This document shows positions 8,475 to 19,801 of a DNA stretch of 34,136 nucleotides, piece by piece. The translations under genes and the position numbers were made by a program. The notes beneath the pieces are model-generated. The model did no database searches, was not told the origin of the DNA, and worked only from the letters and a program-made list of their open reading frames with translations. This DNA is from Hydrogenophilales bacterium. GTDB taxonomy: Bacteria; Pseudomonadota; Gammaproteobacteria; Burkholderiales; Thiobacillaceae. Every line of letters begins with the position of its first letter. The stretch's first letter is position 1. Where the stretch lies: NCBI GenBank assembly GCA_024636775.1, contig JAGXGP010000159.1, positions 1-34,136 on the forward strand, given 5' to 3'.

Positions 8475-8858
8475 ATGAACCTTGAGAAGGTCGTGTTTGG
8501 TTTTTTCATCATCCTGGCGATGACCCTCAACTTCGGCTTCGTTCTCGGCGATCTCGACAATCCGGCGCATCACCATGTGTATGAGTTATTTTTCGCCATC
8601 ATCGTCAATCTCATTGCCACGGTGCTCAAGTTTGGCGAACGCACACAGATTGGTGCCATTCACCTGGCCAGCAGTCTGGTGGCCGATCTGGGGCTTCTGG
8701 CCGCCGCCTGGGTCTGGGCCTCGGCCGTCTATATCAATGGCACGGGCCTCACGCCAGATGTCACTGCCAGCATTGTTTCACTGGCCGCCGGCGCCCTGGC
8801 CGCCAACATTCTGTCGGTCGTCATGCTGCTGATCGAAACCGTAATGTTCCGGCGCTGA
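8475..8858 (+). CDS. Small multispanning membrane protein (DUF6394-like), partner of the downstream channel
   Basis: 127 aa, 3-4 hydrophobic segments, one intervening base between its stop and the next ATG. Confidence 0.7.
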   Translation: MNLEKVVFGFFIILAMTLNFGFVLGDLDNPAHHHVYELFFAIIVNLIATVLKFGERTQIGAIHLASSLVADLGLLAAAWVWASAVYINGTGLTPDVTASIVSLAAGALAANILSVVMLLIETVMFRR

Positions 8859-8859
8859 A

Positions 8860-10584
8860 ATGCACAACACGTTGTTCCTGATTCTGCGGCGCATGCGTGT
8901 GCCGCTGATTTTCCTGATCCTCAGCTATGCCATTTCCATCCTTGGCATGACCCTGATCCCCGGGGTCGATGCACAAGGGCGGGACGCGCCCCCCATGGGC
9001 TTTTTTCATGCCTTTTATGTCGTGAGTTTTACCGCCACCACCATCGGTTTCGGCGAACTGCCCGGTACCTTCAGCGAAGCCCAGCGCGCATGGATTACCG
9101 CCACGATTTACATGACGGTCATCGTCTGGCTCTACAGCATTGGCTCCATCCTGAAACTGTTGCAGGATCCAGCGCTCATACGCGCGGCCAAGGGCAACCG
9201 GTTTGCAGCCAAGGTCAAGCACTTGCGCCAGCCTTTTTATCTGATCGCAGGGTGTGGCGAGACGGGGGCGCTGCTGATGCACGCCCTGGACAGTCGTAAC
9301 CAGCAGGCGGTGATATTGGACATCGACCCGGATCGGGTTGGCACACTGGAACTGGGTCAATACCAGTGGGACATCCCTGCTTTCACTGCCGATGTCAGCC
9401 TGCCTGAAAACCTGCTTACGGCGGGTCTGAATCATCCACATTGTGCGGGCGTCATCGCGCTCACCAATGATGATCGCGCCAATCTGAGTGTGGCGGTCAC
9501 CACCAAGCTGCTGCGCCCGGAACTGCCAGTCCTGTGTCGGGCTGACTCCCTGGAAACGGCGGCCAACATGGCCTCGTTCGGCACCGATGAAGTGGTCGTC
9601 GCGTTCGAGGTTTTTGGCGAGCACCTGGCCAAGGCGGTCAATACCCCGGGCCACCACCTGCTTTACGAATGGCTGACCAGCGTTCCCGGTGACCCGCTCG
9701 TCGAACCACTGGAGCCACCTCGGGGCAAGTGGGTGTTATGTGTTTACGGCCGTTTCGGCAAGGCCATCGCCCATCACCTGAAACGGGCCGGCATCGAACT
9801 GGTGGTGGTAGAGGCAGCCCCGGACAAGACTGACTGTGACAACTGCATCATCGGCAACGGTACCGAAGCGCGCACCCTGATGGAAGCCGGCATCGACGAG
9901 GCGGTGGGCATCGTCGCGGGCACCGACGACGATATCAACAACTTGTCGATCGCCATGACCGCGCGTGAACTCAATCCAAAACTTTTCACGGTATTGCGCC
10001 AGAATCGCCATGCCAACGCGCAGCTATTTCAGCGCTTTCATGCCAGCGTCACCATGCAGCCTTCCAGCATTGTCGCCCATGAGTTTCTGTCGTTGCTCAC
10101 AACCCCCCTGCTCTCCCGTTTTCTCAACCTGATTCGGGCCCGCGATGATGCCTGGGCCGATGTTTTGATCAGCCGCATCGCCGCTGTGCTTGAAAACTCG
10201 GTGCCTGAAGTGTGGGATGTGGAACTGTCCGGCACCCAAACCGAGGCGTTCTGGGAAGCCATGCGTGATAACACACCGGTTCCCCTGCGAGCACTTGTGC
10301 GCAGCCCTGTCGATCGGGACGAGGAATTGCCCTGCATTCCCCTGCTATTGAAGCGAGGCGAAACCAGCATCCTCTTGCCGGAGCCGGAAACCGTGCTGCA
10401 ACTGGGGGATCATCTGCTGTTCTGCGGCGAGCGACGGGCGCAAAATCTGCAGACCCTGGGCCTCTACAACTTCAATGTACTGAATTATTTGCTCACCGGG
10501 CAGGACGCCCCCGGAGGCAAGGTTTGGCGCTGGATGGAGCAACTAGGGAGAAAAACCCCGGGCGCCAATAGCCCTGGCGCTTAA
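8860..10584 (+). CDS. Potassium-channel-like protein: 2TM pore plus two TrkA-N/RCK domains
   Basis: Pore loop VVSFTATTIGFGELPGTF, then two NAD-binding RCK-like units (FYLIAGCGETGALLMHAL; WVLCVYGRFGKAIAHHLKRAGIELVVVEAAP) and a C-terminal TrkA-C-like region. Confidence 0.88.
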   Translation: MHNTLFLILRRMRVPLIFLILSYAISILGMTLIPGVDAQGRDAPPMGFFHAFYVVSFTATTIGFGELPGTFSEAQRAWITATIYMTVIVWLYSIGSILKLLQDPALIRAAKGNRFAAKVKHLRQPFYLIAGCGETGALLMHALDSRNQQAVILDIDPDRVGTLELGQYQWDIPAFTADVSLPENLLTAGLNHPHCAGVIALTNDDRANLSVAVTTKLLRPELPVLCRADSLETAANMASFGTDEVVVAFEVFGEHLAKAVNTPGHHLLYEWLTSVPGDPLVEPLEPPRGKWVLCVYGRFGKAIAHHLKRAGIELVVVEAAPDKTDCDNCIIGNGTEARTLMEAGIDEAVGIVAGTDDDINNLSIAMTARELNPKLFTVLRQNRHANAQLFQRFHASVTMQPSSIVAHEFLSLLTTPLLSRFLNLIRARDDAWADVLISRIAAVLENSVPEVWDVELSGTQTEAFWEAMRDNTPVPLRALVRSPVDRDEELPCIPLLLKRGETSILLPEPETVLQLGDHLLFCGERRAQNLQTLGLYNFNVLNYLLTGQDAPGGKVWRWMEQLGRKTPGANSPGA

Positions 10585-11114
10585 CCTTGAATGCGCTGAA
10601 TCAGGCGGCGGGCATCGATGAACGGATCATTCGGTGAAACTCTTCTCACCCAGGATTTTCAATTTTTGGATTCATTACTTTCCACCCGCAATCCAGATTT
10701 CGAGTGGCTGCCCGATTCACGCCCTTACTCCACGATAAGAACTTGACGACCAAGGCAATGAAACAAAATATCTAATAAGCACCATATCAACAATCAAGTA
10801 TCTGTTTGATTGCAGAAGATTATGTGGGTCAGTGATACTGCCGGATGTGGCTTTACGCCTTCTCGAACTATTCCTTGTCTGCGTGTACTTTTGCTTTTGG
10901 CCATTGGTCCGTTACGGCTCGCCAATTTTCCTGAATTTGTTGTGTGGCCGCACTTTCACGAATTGCAGGAATACCTATTCAGCTCTGTGTGAATAATGGT
11001 ATTGATAGTTGAAAACCTACAGCACGCCTTCAAGTATTGCCCCGAACGGCGTTCGTGCAACAATTCAATGAAAAGCATTGTGCCAAACCTTTTGATTCAC
11101 GAGACAAGCAAAGA

Positions 11115-13079
11115 ATGGCCAAGGATTACAACGCAGATTCGATCCAGGTTCTCAAAGGACTTGAACCCGTCAGGGCTCGCCCCGGCATGTACACCCGAAC
11201 CGACAATCCGCTTCATGTCATCCAGGAGGTAATCGATAACTCGGCAGACGAAGCGTTAGCGGGACATGCCACCCGGATCGGTGTCCGATTGTGTGTGGAT
11301 GGTTCGGTCAGGGTCAGCGATGATGGACGCGGCATCCCGGTAGACCTCCATCCTCAAGAAAAAGAGCCCACGGTCGTCGTGGTGCTTACCCGTCTGCATG
11401 CAGGCGGCAAGTTTGACAAGACCTCCGGTGAAGGCGCCTACGCATTCTCGGGTGGTTTGCACGGTGTCGGCGTTTCGGTAACCAACGCCCTTTCCACTCG
11501 TATGGTCGTGACGGTGAAACGTGACGGCGAGATCAACGAGGTTGAGTTTTCGGATGGCGGCAAGGTCAATAAAAAACTCACTGTCATCGGCAAATGTGCC
11601 AAGAAAGACACGGGTACAACGATCCACGTTTGGCCCGACCCAGTCTTTTTTGAATCCGCCAAAATTCCTGATCGTGATCTGGCCCGTCTGTTGCGCGCCA
11701 AGGCTGTGCTGCTGCCAGGGGTAACCTTCCGGCTTGAGATTGAGCGGAACGAAACCGTGGAGGAGCTGATTTACTGCTACCAGGGCGGACTATCCGACTA
11801 CCTGTCAGAGCAGGTTTCTCCAGAGGACGCGCTGGTTCCGATTTTTGCGGGCGAGTCCTACGCGGATGGCAACAACGGATTTGCCAAAGGAGAAGGCGCG
11901 GCATGGGCCGTGACCTGGGCGGAGTCCGGGAGCTTTTCGGAATCCTATGTCAATCTCATTCCGACCTTGCAAGGCGGTACGCATGAGGCAGGCCTGCGTG
12001 CCGGCGTATTCGATGCGGTGAAATCCTTCGCCGAACATCACGCCCTTTTACCGCGCGGTGTGCAACTACGCCAAGAGGATGTCAGCGGGCGCATGTCCTT
12101 TGTCCTGTCTGCACGAATCCTCGACCCGCAGTTTCAGGGACAGGTGAAGGAAAAACTCAACTCCCGCGAGGCCGTAAAGCTCGTATCGACAATGAGCCGC
12201 GATCCTTTCGAGGTTTGGCTCAATGCCCACGTTGAATATGGCAAGGCCATTGCCGAGATGGCGGCCAAGGCGGCAGCGGCCCGACTCAAGTCTGGACAGA
12301 AAACCGAGAAGAGAAAAACTTCCGGAGTGGCCGTGTTGCCCGGCAAGCTCACGGACGCAGCCGCGGATGACCCCGCGGTACGTGAAATTTTCCTGGTGGA
12401 AGGTGATTCCGCCGGCGGCAGCGCAAAGCAGGCACGAGACCGCGAAACGCAGGCCATCCTGCCTTTGCGCGGCAAGGTGATGAATTCATGGGAGACCGAC
12501 CCGAACGCGCTCTACGCCAACAAGGAGATCCACGACATCGCGGTCGCGCTCGGGGTGGAGCGGCATAAGTTGGGCGACCATCCGGACCTCAGCGGCCTGC
12601 GTTACCACAAGGTCGTGATCATGACCGATGCTGACGTCGACGGTGCACACATTTCCACCCTGCTGCTGACCCTCTTCTTCCGACACTTCCCGAAGCTGGT
12701 CGAGTTGGGGCACATCTATGTGGCGCAGCCGCCCCTCTATAGGGTGGACAGCCCGGCCAAAGGCAAGAAACCGGCCCGACGCCAATACGCGCTTGACGCC
12801 GGTGAGTTGACGGCCATCAAGGACCGTCTCCTGCTGGACGGGTTCAAGCCGGAAGCCATCGAGGTCGGCCGCTTCAAGGGCTTGGGTGAGATGAATCCTT
12901 CTCAACTCCGGGAAACCGCCATGGACCCGGCCACCCGACGTGTCCTCCCTGTGCTCGCCACACCCGATGAAATGCAGGAAGCCCTGAAGTTGTTCGACAT
13001 GCTGATGGGCAAGAGCGCAGCCGGTGATCGGCGCGACTGGATGGAAGCGAAGGGCAACCTGGTGGAGGCTGACGTATGA
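11115..13079 (+). CDS. parE: DNA topoisomerase IV subunit B
   Basis: [86 protein letters not shown]. Start ATG at 11115 is preferred over the upstream in-frame start. Confidence 0.95.
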   Translation: MAKDYNADSIQVLKGLEPVRARPGMYTRTDNPLHVIQEVIDNSADEALAGHATRIGVRLCVDGSVRVSDDGRGIPVDLHPQEKEPTVVVVLTRLHAGGKFDKTSGEGAYAFSGGLHGVGVSVTNALSTRMVVTVKRDGEINEVEFSDGGKVNKKLTVIGKCAKKDTGTTIHVWPDPVFFESAKIPDRDLARLLRAKAVLLPGVTFRLEIERNETVEELIYCYQGGLSDYLSEQVSPEDALVPIFAGESYADGNNGFAKGEGAAWAVTWAESGSFSESYVNLIPTLQGGTHEAGLRAGVFDAVKSFAEHHALLPRGVQLRQEDVSGRMSFVLSARILDPQFQGQVKEKLNSREAVKLVSTMSRDPFEVWLNAHVEYGKAIAEMAAKAAAARLKSGQKTEKRKTSGVAVLPGKLTDAAADDPAVREIFLVEGDSAGGSAKQARDRETQAILPLRGKVMNSWETDPNALYANKEIHDIAVALGVERHKLGDHPDLSGLRYHKVVIMTDADVDGAHISTLLLTLFFRHFPKLVELGHIYVAQPPLYRVDSPAKGKKPARRQYALDAGELTAIKDRLLLDGFKPEAIEVGRFKGLGEMNPSQLRETAMDPATRRVLPVLATPDEMQEALKLFDMLMGKSAAGDRRDWMEAKGNLVEADV

Positions 13080-15469
13080 CCAAGGCGGTTGAAATCCATA
13101 CCCTGGACCTCTTCGGGAACCCGGATGTAACGTCTTCCCAGTCCACGCCACCGCAGGTACCGCCCTCCCCACCCTCTTCTGGTGACGGCGGTTTGAGTGA
13201 TGAAGAAGGGCTTCCACTGGGAATTTATGCTGAACGCTGCTACCTCGCCTACGCGATGAGCGTAGTGAAGGGCCGTGCGCTGCCCTACGTCGAGGACGGC
13301 ATGAAGCCCGTTCAGCGCCGCATCCTCTTCTCGATGCGCGAAATGGGCCTGACGTCCAGCACCAAGCACGTCAAATCTGCGCGGGTGGTCGGCGACGTGA
13401 TCGGCAAGCTTCATCCCCACGGAGACCAGTCTGTCTATGACGCCATGGTCCGCATGGCCCAGGGCTTCACCCTGCGCTATCCGCTGATCGACGGCCAGGG
13501 CAACTTCGGGTCGCGCGATGGCGACGGCGCGGCAGCGATGCGCTACACGGAAAGCCGGCTGACCCCGATTGCAGAACTGCTCCTGTCGGAGATCGACATG
13601 GGCACGGTGGACTTCGTACCCAACTACGACGGTGCCTTCAGGGAACCCGCCCTGCTTCCGGCCCGGCTGCCCATGCTCCTGGCCAACGGCGCATCCGGCA
13701 TCGCCGTCGGTATGCGCACCGAAATCCCCTCACATAACCTCCGAGAGCTGGGATCGGCCGCGATCGCCATTCTCAAAAAGCCTGATATCTCACTGGATGG
13801 GGTCTTGCAACATGTTCCAGGCCCTGATTTCCCCGGCGGAGGTCAGATCATCACTTCCGCCATCGATCTTCGCTCGGTGTATGAATCGGGTCGAGGGAGT
13901 GTACGTGTTCGTGCGCGATGGACGGTGGAACAACTTGCACGCAGCCAATGGCGAATCGTTGTCACCGAACTGCCACCTGGAATCTCCACGGCGCAGGTGC
14001 TGACCCAGATCGAGGCACTCGCCAATCCGCAAGCCAAGACCGGCAAGAAGGAGCTGTCGCCGGAACAAAAGAACCTCAAGCAGGCGACCCTCGCCCTCCT
14101 GGATGTCGCACGCGATGAATCGGACGAAGGCAATCCAGTGCGCCTGGTCATGGAGCCCCATTCGCGTAACCAGGATCCCGACGCTTTTATGCGCTTCTTC
14201 CTGGCTCAGACCGGCATGGAAACCAATGTGGCGGTCGACCTGACGGTGGTCGGGCGTGACGGTCGCCCCGGACAAAAAGGGCTAGTGGCGTTGATCGCAG
14301 AATGGGCGGGCTTCCGGGTCGACACGGTGCGCCGTCGCACCCAGTATCGACTCGAAGCAGTGAACCGTCGCGTCCATATCCTGGAAGGACGCCTGACCAT
14401 CCTGCTCAACATCGACGAAGTGATCCGGGTCATTCGAGAGTCGGATAATCCCAAGGTCGACCTGATGGCCGCTTTTGATCTCTCCGAGGTGCAGGCCGAG
14501 GACATCCTGGAGATTCGCCTGCGCCAACTGGCCCGGCTTGAATCCATCAAGATCGAGAAGGAACTGAAGGAACTGCTGGGTGAACGCGGCGAACTCAACC
14601 GCATCCTTGGCGATGGCAATGCCTTGACGTCTCTCGTCATCGACGAGATCCGCGCTGACATGAAAAAATACGGCGATGACCGCCGCACCCGCATCGAGGC
14701 AGCGCAGGCGGTTACCGCTTCAACGACGAGCGAAGAGTCCATCGTGGACGAACCGGTAACCGTCATCGTGTCACTGAATGGCTGGCTTCGCACCCGGCAA
14801 GGCCATGGTGTCGACCGGGGATCCATCCAGTACAAGGCGGGCGATGGAGAAATGGCGGTCATCGAAACCCGGACGGTGAATCCGCTCATCCTCATGGACA
14901 GCCGCGGCCGCACGTATACGCTTCGTATCACCGACTTGCCTTCCGGTCGCGGCGATGGGGTTCCGTTCACCAGTCTCGTTGATCTGGCCAAGAGCGCGAA
15001 GCTGATTCATGCCCTTTCGGCACCGCCAGAATCCCGTTGGCTGGTATCAACCACGTTGGGCTACGGATTCATTGCCAAGTGTGCCGACATGGCGTCCCGG
15101 CAACGGGCTGGCAAAGCATTCATGGTAGTTGAGGAAGATCAAACTCCCCTGCCCCCAGTTCCTACAACAGGCGACTGGGTTGCGGTTGCAGCAAGCAACG
15201 GCAAAGCCCTGGTGTTCCCCATCGATGAAGTCAAGGAAGGCACGGGCGGCAAGGGCGTGCAGCTGATCAAGCTCGACGAAGGCGAAAAGATGATGGCGCT
15301 GACTGTATTCGACGGCCAGACCCTGATGGTGGAAGGCGCCGTAAAGGGAAAACGCAACGCCAAACTGAAACTGTCAGGCGAGAATCTGGAGCGCTACCGG
15401 GTCCACCGAGCGAAGAAAGGCTGCCTCCTGGAGAAAGGGATGGTGGCGAGCAGGCTCTGGACAGATTAA
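13076..15469 (+). CDS. parC: DNA topoisomerase IV subunit A
   Basis: ATGA overlap with par[62 protein letters not shown], and beta-pinwheel C-terminal domain. Confidence 0.95.
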   Translation: MTKAVEIHTLDLFGNPDVTSSQSTPPQVPPSPPSSGDGGLSDEEGLPLGIYAERCYLAYAMSVVKGRALPYVEDGMKPVQRRILFSMREMGLTSSTKHVKSARVVGDVIGKLHPHGDQSVYDAMVRMAQGFTLRYPLIDGQGNFGSRDGDGAAAMRYTESRLTPIAELLLSEIDMGTVDFVPNYDGAFREPALLPARLPMLLANGASGIAVGMRTEIPSHNLRELGSAAIAILKKPDISLDGVLQHVPGPDFPGGGQIITSAIDLRSVYESGRGSVRVRARWTVEQLARSQWRIVVTELPPGISTAQVLTQIEALANPQAKTGKKELSPEQKNLKQATLALLDVARDESDEGNPVRLVMEPHSRNQDPDAFMRFFLAQTGMETNVAVDLTVVGRDGRPGQKGLVALIAEWAGFRVDTVRRRTQYRLEAVNRRVHILEGRLTILLNIDEVIRVIRESDNPKVDLMAAFDLSEVQAEDILEIRLRQLARLESIKIEKELKELLGERGELNRILGDGNALTSLVIDEIRADMKKYGDDRRTRIEAAQAVTASTTSEESIVDEPVTVIVSLNGWLRTRQGHGVDRGSIQYKAGDGEMAVIETRTVNPLILMDSRGRTYTLRITDLPSGRGDGVPFTSLVDLAKSAKLIHALSAPPESRWLVSTTLGYGFIAKCADMASRQRAGKAFMVVEEDQTPLPPVPTTGDWVAVAASNGKALVFPIDEVKEGTGGKGVQLIKLDEGEKMMALTVFDGQTLMVEGAVKGKRNAKLKLSGENLERYRVHRAKKGCLLEKGMVASRLWTD

Positions 15470-15647
15470 TCCTATCTTTTAGGCTCATCATCCGCCTCCC
15501 GCCGCTGGAGGACATTTTCAGCGGCCACAAATTGCGCCATCCCCTGTAATTAACTAGGCTGAACAAAAACATTCCGAAGAGAGTGTCGCCACGCGAAGCG
15601 CAACCAAGCACGCGTGCCCTACAAATCAGCCAGATGAAAGAGGCGCC

Positions 15648-15810
15648 ATGGCCCTGACCTATTCAACTTCGGCATTGCCGGAGCAACAACGTAGCACTTG
15701 GGTGAACGTCTATCAAAGTGTACGTAAGTGCAGCGAGGAACTCTGTGCACCGTTGTCTCCCGAGGATTACGTGATCCAGACAGTGCCCGAAGCCAGCCGC
15801 AGCCCGCTGG
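15648..15810 (+). pseudogene. N-terminal fragment of an EgtB-like (ergothioneine biosynthesis) protein
   Basis: WVNVYQSVRKCSEELCAPLSPEDYVIQTVPEASRSP resembles the DinB-like N-terminus of EgtB (R..SE.LCAPLSPEDYV.Q.MPDASP.KWHLAH), but the KWHLAH continuation is lost and unrelated sequence follows. Confidence 0.6.
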
Positions 15811-16502
15811 CGTATTACACTGAGCTAACCGCCAGCAGGCGGGTATGCGCATCCATGCAAGCGCCAAGAGCCTGTTCCAGCGACACACCGCGCGTCAAAC
15901 CAACATTCATTGTCGAACTTGATCTCCTCAACCATGGCCTCCTTCATGGTCTCCTTCTGATATTTCTTGATTGAAAGTCCAATTTTGGCAAGAGCTTTCG
16001 GCCTGCTTTGGCCGAGCTGCCACACCACAATCGATTTAATCTGTTGCATCCATCAATTGAATCCGCAGTCGAAAGCACGCGTTCGACGTGAACCCTGATC
16101 AGCGCCAGTTCAAGACCATATAGCGGACCCAATTGGCTGAAAATCGCCGGATGATTCGGCCCACTATGGAACGTTCAGCCGATAGCGCTTCGACTTTTTG
16201 CACCTGTACCTTGATCAGCACCCATTCCTGCTCCCAATAAAGACAAACTTTTTCATACGATAAATGGGGTCGGCCAGATGCGTTGTTATCGTTATACGAG
16301 CAAACAAAAATTACGAGGCAGTGCTATGGGTTGTTAACTGACACACCGATGTAACTTCGTAGCACTCATTACGACCAATACACTCTTCGAGTCAGGCAAA
16401 CCAAATAATGACCTTGTCATAAAGGGTTTCTACAATGATGTAATATATTTAACGGCCTATAAAGCCATACAAATTCATAAATTTAGATAGGGAAGCTGCA
16501 TT

Positions 16503-16931
16503 ATGTTGTCACCTGTTTTGCTACCCAGCCGTGCCCACGGCTTTACGCTGCTTGAACTATTGGTAGTGTTGGTCATTTTGGGCTTGCTCGCAGGTTATGT
16601 AGCGCCGAAGTACTTTTCGCAGATTGGTAAATCTGAGGTTAAAACGGCACGTGCGCAGGTCATCGCACTGGAAAAAGCACTCGACCAATACCGTATCGAC
16701 ACGGGACATTACCCCAGTAACGAACAGGGACTGACGGCACTGAATGCCAAACCCGCTAATGAGCCTCGCTGGGAAGGCCCCTATCTGAGAAAAGCCGTGC
16801 CTGACGATCCCTGGGGCAAGCCGTATCAATACAGGATGCCGGGTGAACACAGCGAGGTAGACATCTATTCATACGGCCGCGACGGCACCGCCGGCGGCAG
16901 TGATGATGGTGCAGACATCGGAAACTGGTAA
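16503..16931 (+). CDS. gspG: Major pseudopilin GspG
   Basis: Class III signal HG^FTLLELLVVLVILGLLAGYVAPKYF; GspG C-terminal features (YPSNEQGLTAL, GPYLRKAVPDDPWGKPYQYRMPGEH..VDIYSYGRDG). Confidence 0.93.
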   Translation: MLSPVLLPSRAHGFTLLELLVVLVILGLLAGYVAPKYFSQIGKSEVKTARAQVIALEKALDQYRIDTGHYPSNEQGLTALNAKPANEPRWEGPYLRKAVPDDPWGKPYQYRMPGEHSEVDIYSYGRDGTAGGSDDGADIGNW

Positions 16932-16943
16932 GCAACCCACTTT

Positions 16944-18128
16944 ATGCGCTATCAGGTAAAAGCCTTACGCCCCGGTGCCGGCATAACCCTACAAATAATG
17001 GAAGCCATCGACGAGACCGAGGCTGCCACGCGACTGCAGCGCGAAGGCGCACAGGTGCTTTCCATTGTTGCGGTACGTCGTGGCTGGCTGACTGCGCGGC
17101 GGACTCGTTTTCCGCTGATGCTCTTCACTCAGGAACTGATCGCACTGCTGGACGCCGGGTTAACCCTGACGGAATCGCTGGAAACGCTGGCCGAAAAAGA
17201 AAGTCGCCCCGAATCACGCCAATTGATTGAACGCCTGCTTGTCGCCATGCGCGAGGGTCGGCCGTTCTCGGCAGCACTGGCTGCACAGGCCGAATCATTT
17301 CCCCCCTTGTATGCCGCAACGGTGCGTGCGGCCGAAAGCACGGGCGACCTTTCGCCAGCACTCGCCCGCTATGTTGGCTATCAAAACCAGATCGATACGG
17401 TGAAGAAAAAAGTCCTGTCAGCGTCAATTTATCCCTTGCTGCTGATTGGCGTGGGCACCTTGGTAATTGGCTTTCTGCTGGGCTATGTGGTGCCGCGTTT
17501 TGCTTCTGTGTATGCCGATGCCGGACGCGATCTGCCCTGGATGTCGCGTGCATTATTAAGCTGGGGTGAGGCGGTGCAGGCACATGGGATGTTGATCGTG
17601 CTTGGGGTGTTTGCGCTCATCATAGGCTTGGCCATTGCGCTTGCACAGCCCTTCACCCGCGCCGCACTCACCCGGCTGGCCTGGCGCACGCCTGGCATTG
17701 GCGAGCACCTGCGCACGTTTGAACTGGCACGGTTTTATCGCAGCATCGGCATGCTGCTTTCAGGCGGCATCCCCATTGTCTCTGCACTCAATATGGTATC
17801 GGGACTGCTATCCGCGCACCTGCGCAGTGGCGCGGGTATCACGATAGAAGCGATGCGTCGGGGTGAAACCATTTCGGCAGCATTTGCCCGCGGCGAATTG
17901 ACTACCCCGGTGGCCGCCCGGTTACTGCGCGTGGGAGAAAAAAGCGGGCGCATGGGTGAGATGATGGACCGCATCGCGATTTTTCACGATGAAGAAATGG
18001 CACGCTGGGTAGACTGGTTCACCCGGCTGTTCGAACCGCTGCTGATGATATTTATCGGTCTGACAATTGGATTGATTGTGGTGCTGCTCTATATGCCGAT
18101 TTTCGAACTCGCGGGATCAATCCAGTGA
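16944..18128 (+). CDS. gspF: Type II secretion inner-membrane platform protein GspF
   Basis: Two T2SSF domains: FTQELIALLDAGLTLTESLETLAEKE and FARFYRSIGMLLSGGIPIVSALN..; GEKSGRMGEMMDRIA; 394 aa. Confidence 0.92.
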   Translation: MRYQVKALRPGAGITLQIMEAIDETEAATRLQREGAQVLSIVAVRRGWLTARRTRFPLMLFTQELIALLDAGLTLTESLETLAEKESRPESRQLIERLLVAMREGRPFSAALAAQAESFPPLYAATVRAAESTGDLSPALARYVGYQNQIDTVKKKVLSASIYPLLLIGVGTLVIGFLLGYVVPRFASVYADAGRDLPWMSRALLSWGEAVQAHGMLIVLGVFALIIGLAIALAQPFTRAALTRLAWRTPGIGEHLRTFELARFYRSIGMLLSGGIPIVSALNMVSGLLSAHLRSGAGITIEAMRRGETISAAFARGELTTPVAARLLRVGEKSGRMGEMMDRIAIFHDEEMARWVDWFTRLFEPLLMIFIGLTIGLIVVLLYMPIFELAGSIQ

Positions 18129-19801
18129 ATGCACCCCACGCTACCCTCACCCCGGAAAGTCTGGCCGCGCTGCGCAATGAGGCACGCGCTGCAGGGCAGT
18201 CTGTGGCGCAACGGGTGCAGGAACAATTCGGTCTTGATGCGGAAGCCACGCTGAATCTGTTGGCCACTCACAGCCATCAACCTGCGTTTGACATGGCAGC
18301 ACTGAACGCGCTGACGGTCGATTTCGGCAAGTTGAGCTTCAACGAAGCCGCTCGCCGCCACTGCCTTGCCGCGCGCGACGCCGAAGGCCAGCTCTGGCTG
18401 TTGCTGGCCGATCCGTGGGATAGCGCCGCGCGAGCCTATGCCGCGCATGTGCTGGGCGCACCGTTCAAGCTTGGACTGGCACATCCGGCCGACCTCGCCG
18501 CGCTGATGGCACGGCACGAAGAAGGTTTGCATGCGATGGAGGGGGTCGGTGATGGTGCAACACACGCCACGCTGGATTCCGGCGCTGAGACCTTGTCTTT
18601 TGCCAGCATCGCTGAAGACGCCAGCCCGGTGGTACGGCTGGTGCGCTCCACTTTGTACGATGCCTTGAAAGCGGGAGCATCCGACATTCACCTCGAAACC
18701 GACACGCGTGGCTTAACGGTGAAATACCGCATCGACGGCGTACTTTTGCACATTGCGCAGATACCCGGCGTTGAAACGGCCGAGCAGGCCGTGTCGCGCA
18801 TCAAGGTCATGTCCGAACTCGACATCGCCGAGCGTCGCGTACCGCAGGATGGTCGTTTCAAGGTGGCGATTCAGGGGCGCGAAGTCGATGTACGCGTCTC
18901 CATCATGCCAAGCGTGTTCGGTGAGGATGCCGTGCTGCGCATCCTCGACCGTCAGGCACTCTCGGAAGAATTGAGCGGGCTGACGCTGGAAGGCCTCGGT
19001 TATGCCGGGATCACGCTGGCACGCATCCGCAAGCTGGCCGCCGAGCCCTATGGCATGCTGCTCGTCACCGGGCCCACTGGCTCGGGCAAAACGACCACGC
19101 TGTATGCGGCAATTTCCGAAATAAATCATGGCCGCGACAAGATCATCACCATCGAAGATCCGGTCGAATACCATTTGCCGGGCGTATTACAAATCCCGGT
19201 CAACGAGAAAAAAGGCCTCACCTTTGCGCGCGGTCTGCGCTCGATCCTGCGGCACGATCCAGACAAGATCATGGTGGGTGAAATTCGAGATGCCGACACT
19301 GCGCAAATTGCCGTGCAGTCTGCGCTCACCGGCCACCTGGTGTTCACCACCGTTCACGCCAACAATGTATTTGACGTCATTGGTCGTTTCATCCACATGG
19401 GGGTCGATCCCTATAGTTTCGTCTCGGCATTAAACGGCATTGTCGCGCAGCGGTTGCTGCGGATAAATTGCCCGCAGTGCGCAACAACAATGGTGCCGAC
19501 TGACGAATTGCTGGAATTGTCCGGACTGAACCATGATAAAACCCACGACTACGTATTTCGTCAGGGCAATGGCTGCGGCCATTGCCGCGGCAGCGGCTAC
19601 AAAGGTCGGCGTGCAATCGCCGAGATTCTGTTGCTCACCGACGAATTGCGCGAGCTGATCGTGGCGCGTGCGCCGATCGGGCAAATCAAGGAAGCCGCGA
19701 TACGCGGCGGGACCCGAAATCTGCGCGAAGCGGCGCTTGACCTGGTGAAATCGGGCGACACCACATTGGAGGAAATAAACCGTGTCACTTTGGTCGGCTG
19801 A
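18125..19801 (+). CDS. gspE: Type II secretion ATPase GspE
   Basis: GTG start overlapping the gspF stop. Walker A GPTGSGKTTTLYA, Walker B region IMVGEIRDADTAQIAVQSALTGHLVFTTVHAN, tetracysteine CPQC..CGHC. Confidence 0.93.
   Translation: MNAPHATLTPESLAALRNEARAAGQSVAQRVQEQFGLDAEATLNLLATHSHQPAFDMAALNALTVDFGKLSFNEAARRHCLAARDAEGQLWLLLADPWDSAARAYAAHVLGAPFKLGLAHPADLAALMARHEEGLHAMEGVGDGATHATLDSGAETLSFASIAEDASPVVRLVRSTLYDALKAGASDIHLETDTRGLTVKYRIDGVLLHIAQIPGVETAEQAVSRIKVMSELDIAERRVPQDGRFKVAIQGREVDVRVSIMPSVFGEDAVLRILDRQALSEELSGLTLEGLGYAGITLARIRKLAAEPYGMLLVTGPTGSGKTTTLYAAISEINHGRDKIITIEDPVEYHLPGVLQIPVNEKKGLTFARGLRSILRHDPDKIMVGEIRDADTAQIAVQSALTGHLVFTTVHANNVFDVIGRFIHMGVDPYSFVSALNGIVAQRLLRINCPQCATTMVPTDELLELSGLNHDKTHDYVFRQGNGCGHCRGSGYKGRRAIAEILLLTDELRELIVARAPIGQIKEAAIRGGTRNLREAALDLVKSGDTTLEEINRVTLVG

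Noticed and set aside
10560-10584. GCGCCA...TGGCGC hairpin overlapping the channel gene stop codon
   Set aside because: Short stem inside the coding end with no T-tract; consistent with chance in GC-rich DNA.
10600-10660. Minus-strand peptide MRRVSPNDPFIDARRLIQRIQG* after the channel gene
   Set aside because: Only 22 codons with a GTG start and no RBS or homology that can be judged; too short to call.
15501-15525. GCCGCTG...CAGCGGC hairpin after parC as a terminator
   Set aside because: Perfect 7-bp stem but no following T-run; not enough to call a terminator.
15820-16250. Possible transposase remnant (reverse-strand ALIRVHVERVLSTADS, MKEAMVEEIKFDNECW)
   Set aside because: No catalytic or family motif could be recognised; frames are broken and no terminal inverted repeats or target duplication were found.
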